Shown: positions 22,538-29,600 of the stretch, one piece after another
Layout: every line of letters starts with the position of its first letter
How positions within the stretch are numbered: position 1 is the first letter of the stretch
Source: Phycisphaerae bacterium
Lineage (GTDB): Bacteria > Planctomycetota > Phycisphaerae > Sedimentisphaerales > Anaerobacaceae
DNA length: 36,540 nucleotides
Reading direction: 5' to 3'
NCBI GenBank assembly: GCA_012744475.1
Contig: JAAYBV010000112.1
Coordinates: forward strand, 1-36,540
Program-made: the position numbers and the translations under genes
The notes under the pieces: model-generated
The model's input: the letters and a program-made list of their open reading frames with translations, nothing else
Database searches by the model: none
What the model was told of the DNA's origin: nothing

Positions 22538-23517
22538 TTCTCTCCCTCAAGGAAACGGTCCAGATTGAAGAAGGGGTCGGCCTCCATCAAATCGGAAACC
22601 TGCTCGCCGGTCAACGGTTTGACCTTGGTCTGATAGTCTTCGAAGTACGTGATGAAGACCTGCACCGCATCCTGAGGAGCCTTCTCGATCACCGCCGAGA
22701 GCAAGTACGGATTGTGCGTCGCGATGAAGAACTGGTTGGTCTCGTCCAGCGCGATCCGCTCGCCCAGATACTTCGTGTAGTACGGAAACGCATTCGATTC
22801 CGGCTCCTCGAACACCAGCACCGAATCCTTGTTCGACGCGATCGCCACCGTATAGAAGATAATCCGACGCAGCGTATCTGAAACCAGTGAATACGGAAAA
22901 CTGAAGACCAAATCGTCCGCCTGTCTTTGAACCTCGAAGACTCTATCCTGGGGCCTCAGTACTAATTTCAAGCCATATTTCTGAAAGAACTCGCCCATCA
23001 GCCCTCGAAGATCGCTTGAGCCAAACACAACGGAGAAGAGATTCGCACCGTTCGGAGGCTTCAGGGCGCCCGGTTCTCTGTCATCGTATACCAAGGAATC
23101 TCTGAAACGAAAGAACCTGATCGGCATCTTCGAGAAAATCACGGATGGACGTTCCACCGAATGCCCCTCATAAGTCAGAAATCTCAACGCGTTGTCTTCT
23201 TCGTGGAACAGGAAGTCTGAGCCATCGCTCTTGACGGCAACATGGAGTCTGGGGCGCGACTGGTCAGATAGCGATGCCGTCACGGCAATCTCTTGGTCCA
23301 ACAACTGATCGTAGAACAGGTTTGGCAAGGTCTGAAAGCGAACAAAGCCGGGCAGAGGCTCGTCGGCCGGGTGTCCACACCACGAGAGGAGGGCAAGTGC
23401 CTCAAGGATATTGGACTTGCCAGTATTGGGCTCGCCGATGAAGAGGTTGACCTTCTTGCAGTCGATATCCAACTGGCGAACGGACTTGAAGTTCGCGATG
23501 CTCAGCTTCGTGATCAT
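22534..23517 (-). CDS. AAA-family (SMC/OLD-like) ATPase
   Basis: A 327-residue ABC/SMC-type ATPase of the AAA_15/AAA_21 group. ITKLSIANFKSVRQLDI is the typical opening strand; Walker A is GEPNTGKS at 28-35, followed by NILEAL. The centre (80-200) is divergent. Near the C-terminus VLVFEEPESNAFPYY is Walker B with its catalytic Glu, and NQFFIATHNPYLLSAV is the H-loop. It lacks a fused TOPRIM domain, unlike OLD nucleases; the next gene supplies a candidate one. The start at 23517 has GGAG at proper spacing; the open frame extends 20 codons further through the promoter. Base composition is visibly less GC-biased than in the hem genes, which hints at acquisition. Function inferred: ATP-driven sensor or effector controller of a defence module. 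Confidence 0.85.
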   Translation of the reverse strand: MITKLSIANFKSVRQLDIDCKKVNLFIGEPNTGKSNILEALALLSWCGHPADEPLPGFVRFQTLPNLFYDQLLDQEIAVTASLSDQSRPRLHVAVKSDGSDFLFHEEDNALRFLTYEGHSVERPSVIFSKMPIRFFRFRDSLVYDDREPGALKPPNGANLFSVVFGSSDLRGLMGEFFQKYGLKLVLRPQDRVFEVQRQADDLVFSFPYSLVSDTLRRIIFYTVAIASNKDSVLVFEEPESNAFPYYTKYLGERIALDETNQFFIATHNPYLLSAVIEKAPQDAVQVFITYFEDYQTKVKPLTGEQVSDLMEADPFFNLDRFLEGEK

Positions 23518-23579
23518 GGCCGCATCTCCTGCAGCACCTGCCCGGAAAACCGACGGGCTCTCCGCCCGCCCTGCCACCT

Positions 23580-23613
23580 ATTGTACCGGCGCCCCCACCG
23601 GTGACAACCCCCC
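23580..23613 (-). promoter_or_regulatory. Promoter of the ATPase/TOPRIM-like pair
   Basis: Minus strand: TTGTCA (23607-23602), 16-bp spacer, TACAAT (23585-23580), each 5 of 6 to consensus. Six Gs (23613-23608) precede the -35 box. It is divergent from the plus-strand promoter at 23650-23678, with about 40 bp between the two -35 boxes. Confidence 0.65.
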
Positions 23614-23649
23614 AGACAGAGCAGGGCCCGGCCCACGGGATGAAGCGGC

Positions 23650-23678
23650 TTGTCGTTTGGGAGTCGTGCTGCTATAAT
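23650..23678 (+). promoter_or_regulatory. Promoter of the secreted orphan gene
   Basis: TTGTCG (23650-23655), 17-bp spacer, perfect TATAAT (23673-23678). Start of transcription would be near 23685, about 70 nt before the ATG at 23757. Confidence 0.65.
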
Positions 23679-23756
23679 ACAGGGCGTCAGACGGGTAGCG
23701 CGGGGATTTGCTGGAAGCGTAGAACAATATGTGAGTCGGTGCGACAGGAGGGGAAA

Positions 23757-24602
23757 ATGAAAACGTCTTTGTTCGTCGTTGTGATTCTTGTACTGGGTAC
23801 GCATGGCTTCTGCGCCGAGCGTGCGTATGACCCCAACATCAACACATGGTCCGTAGTCACACCACCTCCAGAAAGTGAGAAAGAAGCCTGGCGGGCCTTC
23901 TGGGGGTTCACGGATGACATTCGAACCCAGTTGAGGATTTGGGAACAAATATGGGTGGTTCGCCGAGAGAACGGTAGAGTCCTCGCCTATCTGAAGGGCG
24001 ACTACAAGCCAAAGCCCGGTGAGACTCCAAGCTTCGATACAACTATGGAACTGCCGCAAGGCAGAAGGCAGGCATCCGTATCCAGTAAGGTGGACGACGG
24101 CTGGATCGCCGGATACGACATGGGAGAATTCGGTGCGGCGGTGTACTGGTTCAACGAGACTGGGACACAGAAGTACAAACTCTCCGACTATCACATTCAC
24201 GACTTCCTTCTTGATGGGAAACGCTTCTTTGCCGTTCAGGGTCTCGACCACGGCATATCAAGAGGGTCGATGGTCGAGCTGCGCAAGGAGGGAGGCAAAT
24301 GGGTGTGCGAGGAGTTTCTTCGTCTCCCACAGTCCGGCGAAGCTATCGCGAGGATCGCTCCAGGAGACTACGTCGTCGTCACTTCCAGCATGTTGCTCAG
24401 GGTCAATCTGAAGGAAGAGAAGAGCGTCCTGGTCCCAAAGACTCATTGGATTGGCGCCAGCTCCGTGACCGTCACCGATGATGGATTCGTCTGTGTGGGA
24501 ACGAGGCGATTCGTCGCACGATACAAGCTGGGCAGTGATCCCCAAACGGTTGAGTATCTGATACCAGACGAAAGCTGGCTGAACACAGACAAGGAGAAGT
24601 GA
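23757..24602 (+). CDS. Secreted protein of unknown function
   Basis: A 281-residue exported protein I do not recognise. Residues 1-20 are a signal peptide (MKTSLFVVVILVLGTHGFCA, cleavage likely before ERAYD). The mature part is rich in Trp, Tyr and short beta strands with recurring units (WVVRRENGRVLAYL; GWIAGYDMGEF; FFAVQGLDHG; GDYVVVTSSMLLRV; GFVCVGTRRFVARYKL), which suggests a beta-propeller of four to six blades, although no family motif is evident. AGGAGG lies 6 nt before the start; an upstream in-frame start is contradicted by the promoter. Followed by the repeat at 24645-24675 and then the sigma-factor gene. GC is lower than in the heme genes. Confidence 0.7.
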   Translation: MKTSLFVVVILVLGTHGFCAERAYDPNINTWSVVTPPPESEKEAWRAFWGFTDDIRTQLRIWEQIWVVRRENGRVLAYLKGDYKPKPGETPSFDTTMELPQGRRQASVSSKVDDGWIAGYDMGEFGAAVYWFNETGTQKYKLSDYHIHDFLLDGKRFFAVQGLDHGISRGSMVELRKEGGKWVCEEFLRLPQSGEAIARIAPGDYVVVTSSMLLRVNLKEEKSVLVPKTHWIGASSVTVTDDGFVCVGTRRFVARYKLGSDPQTVEYLIPDESWLNTDKEK

Positions 24603-24644
24603 GGCAAGGCCGGGCTTGTCCTACCGCTTTCCTCGCCCACATCT

Positions 24645-24675
24645 GAACCATCCCAAAGCCCACCGGGCTTGGCGT
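24645..24675. repeat. Dispersed palindromic repeat, copy A
   Basis: GAACCATCCCAAAGCC, then CACC, then GGGCTTGGCG: nearly the same string as copy B at 26567-26596. AAGCCC (24656-24661) and GGGCTT (24665-24670) pair as a hairpin. It lies 43 nt behind the stop codon of the secreted orphan, so it may act as a transcription end or mRNA 3' stabiliser. There is no T-run after it. Confidence 0.5.
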
Positions 24676-24847
24676 ATGCTCTTGCCTGACAGGCCCTTGC
24701 CGTCACACAGAACGCCGAATCCATGAGCCGAATCAACCGGCATAGCTTCATTGGGTGTCTTCCGCAGATTCTGCGCCGATTTTGGCGTCGAATCGAGACT
24801 TATCTACAGAAGTGCAGAGCGGCTCTGTTCAGTATAAGATTAGGCGG

Positions 24848-25405
24848 ATGAAAGACCTCGACGATAGCACGCTGGTACGGCGGGCCTTGCAGGCGGATCC
24901 GGCGAGCTTCGGCGAGCTGTGCCGGCGATACTACCATTCGCTGGTCGCCATAGCGGATTCTGTCCTGCTGGATCATCACCTGGCGGAGGATGCCGCCCAG
25001 GAAACCCTCGCAGCAGCGTGCAGAGAACTCGATCGGCTCAAAGCCCCGGAGCGGTTTGGCCCGTGGCTCGCTTCAATCTGCCGGAACGTCGCCAGGGACA
25101 TGCGGCGGGATTCGCAGAAGCAGCGACGATGTGTTGAGCGAAGCCTGGCCGGCGACGGCCCTGGCGAACCGGACGACTACTGCCTTGGCGAGCCGGACGA
25201 CGAGCAGAGGGCCGTCCTGGCCGCAGCGCTGGCGCGCCTGCCGGAACCGCTTCGAGAGGTCCTGTTCCTGCGGTTCTACAACGAGATGAGCTACCGGCAA
25301 GTAGCCCAGGTCCTTGGCGCCACCGAGCAAGTGATTGATGGCCGCATCCGCCGGGCCAAGAAGAAGCTGGCCATCCTTCTGAATAACGCGGGTTTCGGGA
25401 GGTAA
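24848..25405 (+). CDS. ECF-type RNA polymerase sigma factor
   Basis: A 185-residue sigma-70 family factor. Region 2 covers about 10-80 (LVRRALQADPASFGELCRRYYHSL; AEDAAQETLAAACRELDRL; FGPWLASICRNVARDMRR) with the -10-recognising helix. Region 4 covers about 125-180 (ALARLPEPLREVLFLRFYNEMSYRQVAQVLG; GRIRRAKKKLAILL), the helix-turn-helix that binds the -35 element. The start at 24848 is preceded by AGGCGG, rather close; a GTG at 24755 in the same frame would add 31 unconserved residues. The next gene begins 8 nt after the stop and is very probably its membrane regulator. Redirects RNA polymerase to a stress or envelope regulon; targets unknown. Confidence 0.9.
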   Translation: MKDLDDSTLVRRALQADPASFGELCRRYYHSLVAIADSVLLDHHLAEDAAQETLAAACRELDRLKAPERFGPWLASICRNVARDMRRDSQKQRRCVERSLAGDGPGEPDDYCLGEPDDEQRAVLAAALARLPEPLREVLFLRFYNEMSYRQVAQVLGATEQVIDGRIRRAKKKLAILLNNAGFGR

Positions 25406-25413
25406 CTTATCCT

Positions 25414-26511
25414 ATGAGGCAGAACGACGACAATCGCTGGTTGGACCCATTGCTGGAGCAACAGATCCAGCGCGAACCGGGCGAGTTCGATTTCGCCGCA
25501 TGGACACGGGACCACCCGGACGAAGCCCGCCTGTTGCATCGTGGCTACCAACACACAGGCCGCAACACAAAAACAAGAACCCTTGTAGTCTGGAGAATCC
25601 TCATGGAAAGCAAAGTGACAAGATATTCAGCGGTCGCGGTTGTTCTATTGGCTTTGACATTGGTTCTTCTCAATCCCTTCGGGGGATCAGGAAACGGCGG
25701 CGTTGTGCTCGCGGATGTCCAGAAGAAAGTCGCTGCTATCGAGACAATGATACTGCGAGGAACAAAAACATTCACCTATCCGGGCGAGCCCGACCGCGTT
25801 TTCGAATTCGACGGGACAAAATGCAAATTCGACCTCCTGAAATATCATTCGACTCGGCACGGCCTGGTCGAGGAGGGATACGTCGAGGGCCAATTGTTCT
25901 ATCGAATCACCCTCAATATCCCTCAGAAGCAGACGCTTATTCTGTTTCCGAAGTATAGGAAGTACTTGAAATTCGCTTCCATGGATGCTCTGGCGAAGGC
26001 CATGGAGATCTTTGGAACTCCCAACAGCATCGTTAGTCTGCTTCTTGGCGGCAACCATGAGAGGCTGGGACGAGAGGAGATCGATGGCATCGAGGCTGAG
26101 GCCTTTGCGTTCCAGGACACAGAGCCTTTCGCGCCCCTCAAAGAGCTTCTGCCCAAGACCGTTTTTGATCTTCAGGCCTTCAAAGGCAAGGTCTGGATCG
26201 GAATCGATGAGCAACTCCCGGTTCGGGTAGAAGGCGACCTCACCATCGGCAAGAGCTTCATGACCATGTTCCGCGATCTGAACCTCCACGAAGTCAACAC
26301 GTTCAGTGACTACAACATCGAACTCGACGAAGCTGTCTTCGACACCACGCCCCCTGAAGACTATACGGAACTGACTCTCACCGACATTCTCAAGTTCGTT
26401 CCCACACAGGCCAAGGCCGGCGCCGCCGCACTGGGGATCTTCCCCGCCGGTCTGGTCGTCTGGAGAAAGCGAAACAAAGTGAAGAGAGCCAAGGCCCTAC
26501 AGCGACAATGA
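25414..26511 (+). CDS. Membrane-anchored partner of the ECF sigma factor
   Basis: A 365-residue protein. Residues 1-55 are cytoplasmic and acidic (WLDPLLEQQIQREPGEFDFAAWTRDHPDEARLL). Then follows TLVVWRILMESKVTRYSAVAVVLLALTLVLL-type sequence (about 56-86): a conserved-looking WRxxMESK motif and a transmembrane helix. The rest (95-330) would be outside the cytoplasm and resembles LolA/LolB or RseB-like lipid-sensing beta folds (VQKKVAAIETMILRGTKTF; YKLFP-like KYRKYLKF; DLQAFKGKVWIGIDEQLPVRVEG). A second hydrophobic stretch near the C-terminus (AGAAALGIFPAGLVVW) is followed by RKRNKVKRAK, giving a second anchor. GGGAGG precedes the start. Probably senses envelope state and regulates the sigma factor; it lacks the ZAS motif (HxxxCxxC) of classical anti-sigma factors. 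Confidence 0.7.
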   Translation: MRQNDDNRWLDPLLEQQIQREPGEFDFAAWTRDHPDEARLLHRGYQHTGRNTKTRTLVVWRILMESKVTRYSAVAVVLLALTLVLLNPFGGSGNGGVVLADVQKKVAAIETMILRGTKTFTYPGEPDRVFEFDGTKCKFDLLKYHSTRHGLVEEGYVEGQLFYRITLNIPQKQTLILFPKYRKYLKFASMDALAKAMEIFGTPNSIVSLLLGGNHERLGREEIDGIEAEAFAFQDTEPFAPLKELLPKTVFDLQAFKGKVWIGIDEQLPVRVEGDLTIGKSFMTMFRDLNLHEVNTFSDYNIELDEAVFDTTPPEDYTELTLTDILKFVPTQAKAGAAALGIFPAGLVVWRKRNKVKRAKALQRQ

Positions 26512-26533
26512 CCGTCCTGCGACGAGGGCCTTG
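26490..26533. repeat. 9-bp inverted repeat spanning a stop codon
   Basis: CAAGGCCCT (26490-26498) and AGGGCCTTG (26525-26533) are perfect inverted repeats with a 26-nt loop that contains the stop codon of the sigma-partner gene. It could form a 3' hairpin; no T-run follows. Confidence 0.35.
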
Positions 26534-26566
26534 TGCCCATATTGATGAGTTTCCCCGTTCCTATCC

Positions 26567-26605
26567 GAACCATCCCCAAGCCTGTTGGGCTTGAGGCTGC
26601 CACCC
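26567..26605. repeat. Dispersed palindromic repeat, copy B
   Basis: GAACCATCCCCAAGCC, TGTT, GGGCTTGAGG, then CTGCCACCC. CAAGCC and GGCTTG (26577-26582 and 26588-26593) pair around a 5-nt loop, extended on the minus strand by a T-G pair and two C-G pairs. It lies between the converging ends of the sigma-partner gene and the larger LTD/CotH gene, and could end transcription from both sides. The right part (CTTGAGGCTGCCACCC) recurs in copy C at 36437-36455. Confidence 0.6.
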
Positions 26606-26629
26606 ATGCTGCACTCCCAGCGCTCTTCG

Positions 26630-29600
26630 CTACAGACCGGTGCCGGGGGTGGGGAGTGCGGCGTGCCAAGCGGCGGGGTCGTTGCTGGAGACGTCGGGGG
26701 CCACGTCAATCCGCTGGAGGCTGTCGCCCTGACCGTCGGCGGTGGCGGGCCAGGGGGCGGCGTCGGCGTAGACCACTTCGTCTACAACGACCCACGCAAT
26801 CGGATCCTGGAGATCGCCGGTTGCCTGGGGTTTCTCCAGTGCGATGCGCTCGGCGCCGTTGTTGAGGCCACCCTCCCAAGGCCCGACGATGTCGGCTCCC
26901 GGCGTCAGCGATTCAGCGCCGTAGGCCGCGATGAAGGCGGCCAGGCGCGCGGTCTCGACGAAAGGATCGAACCCGACGACGACCACGCAACCGCCGGACG
27001 CGATCGACAGACCCGTATCGAAGGTGTAGTGCACGCCGCCGTCGAGCCGCCACGGTCCGGCTTCGCTCTCCAGAATGACCTCCGCATCGGTCGGATTGAA
27101 CAACTCGATGAACTCGTCGTTGACGTCGACCGGATGATACATGATCTCGCTGACCATCAAGTCGAGGACCGCCCCAGCGTTGGCGACGTCGCGAGTGGGC
27201 TGAAGCCGGAACCAAAAGGCATCGCCGTCGGGATAGCGGCCCCGAGAAATCCCGCTTTCCTGCGCCTTGAAACGCACGCTGTCGACCACGCGGTCCTGCG
27301 CCGTGCCGGGCAGGTACGATAGGAGCAGGTCCTCGCCCGAGCGGCTCAGGCCGAAACCGAAATCGTCGCCCGATTCCTCGAACGTGAGGAAGTCGCCGGA
27401 CCCGATGGCGGGCGCCGCGACGGGCCACTTCTTCAGATTGCCGGCGTCGTCGCTGAGATAGAAATCGGCCAGAGCCACGCTCGCATTCGTCGGGTTGTAC
27501 AGCTCGACCCAGTCGTCACCACCGGCGGCAAGAAACTCATTGATCACGACGGTCGCTCCGAGATCGGGATCGTCGGCGCCGGGCGAGCCGCCGATGTAGG
27601 CACTGGCCCGCCAGTTGCCCGCGTAGTCGAGCGAGCCGGCAGGCTCATCGAGAATCGCCGAGGCCAGCGGAACCATCGAGTGGCCCGCGCCGTCGGCCGC
27701 AACCGGCCAGCTTGCGCTGTCGCCGTAGGTGAACTCGGCGATCGTCCCGTTCCAGAAATCCTCCAGCGCGACGGTCTCGCCGCCGTTGGCCAGCTTGCCC
27801 TCGTACTGACCCGCGATGAGACTCGACAGGGCCGCGCCGTAGCGAGACAGGAACGCCTGCCTGTTCTTGACCACCAGCACGAACCGTCCCGGGCCAAGGG
27901 TCGTGACATTACTGGCGACAAAGTCGAACGTCACACCCTTGGTCAGTGAGACGCTCGACAGGTCCAGCGTCTCATCGCCGATGTTCTTGAGCTCGATGAA
28001 CTCGAACTCGTCGGCATCCGTCATCGCGTCGGCGGCCGCAGCAGGATGGTACATCAACTCGGTGATGCGCAGGTCCGCCAGGATGCCGGCGGCAACCGGG
28101 TCGCCGGCGGTGAACTGGACCGGGCTGGACCAGTGACTCCAGCGACCGGTGTTGTCCTTCATCCGGCAGCGGACGCGATATGTCCGCCCCGGCTTGACCG
28201 CCGAGGCCGGGATGCGAACGTCCGGGTTGAACTGGGTCAATTCCGCCGATTCCCAGAGCGCCTCGATCTCGTAGCGGCCCGGCTCGCCCCGATAGACCTG
28301 GACCGGAGCCGGTGTCTCGTCGTCGGGTTCCTCCGTCGTCTCGGCGCTGAGCTTCAGATCAATGAAACAGTCCGAGCTGCTGCTGATGTCGGAGTTGAGC
28401 ACTTGGACGGCAATGACGTTGGTCCCCTCGACGAGGAAATCGCTCGGCACACCGACGTCGTACCGAACGAAATCCTGTACTTCGATCGCCGAGACGGCGG
28501 TGGCATCGTGTGCCAGCTCATCGGAGGCGACGTTGTCCTGGAAGACCAGGTGGTTGTTGATCCAGACGTTGATCCCGTCGTCGTACATCGCCTCGAGCAC
28601 GAGCGTGTCGAAAGCGGCGACGTTGGTCGCGTCGAAGGTCTTGCGCAGATAGATCGTAGAGTAGTTGCCCCGCATATCGGGCAGGCTGGTCTGGAGGAAG
28701 GCCTCTCCGAATCCGATGGGCGCACGGCCGACGAGCCAGGCGGCGTCATTGAACTGGAGCGTGCGCCATGCGCCGGCGGTCGCCGAGGGCTCGGCCGTTC
28801 CTTTGAAGTACTTCCACTGCGACCCGTCGGGCACGAAAAGGAACCCGGACGACTCGTCCGGCTGCACCACCTGCGAACCCAGGGCGACCTCGCCGATACG
28901 CCATTTCAATGCGGCGAACGTGCCGGCCCCCTGGGGATCGGCGAACGCGCTGGTGCGAAAGGTCAGGGCGTTGGCGGGGAAATCGGCCGGACCGGTGGCG
29001 GTGATGAGGGGGGTCTGCGGAATCGCGTTGTCTTCGACGTAGGTGTTGAACGCGCGGTTGTTCGAGACGACGTAGTCCTTCATGATCTGGACCATGCCCC
29101 GGAAGTCTTTGGTGGACGCCCGCTGGTAGAAGCGGCCCTGGCCCGACTTGCTCGGATTGACGTAACTGCTGGTCATGATCGGGTTGTAGTCCCACATGGC
29201 CCGGTCGGCGTCGACGAAGGTGGGACCGCCGGTGGGCGGGTCGATGACGTTGGCCAGCTCATCGAGCATCTGCCAGCCCTGGTCGGCGTTGTACAGCAGG
29301 TCGAAGAACTCGCGCAGGCGGTTCTGGAACTCGATGCGGAGGTTGGCGTTGGAGAAGATGCCGTTCCTCGTGAACTCGTCGGCGCCGCCGCCATACATGT
29401 TGTTGGCCCAGGTCAGGTCCAGGTCCCACGGCAGGATGGTCCATCGCTCGGTCGTCGGATCGTGATAGAAGAACCAGTTCTTGCCGCCTTCCATGTCGCC
29501 GTGGTGGATGGCCTCGACCGTGCAGCGGAAGCCATAGTAGGAAGCCAGATCGACGTTCTGCCGCCACCAGGGCTCCTGGGGGCGACTGTGGTAGCCATTG

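Noticed and set aside
23601-23756. Longer N-terminus of the secreted orphan
   Set aside because: It would start upstream of the promoter and hide the signal peptide 52 residues inside the protein.
24833-24838. TATAAG as -10 box of the sigma-factor gene
   Set aside because: It lies 10 nt before the start codon and has no -35 partner.
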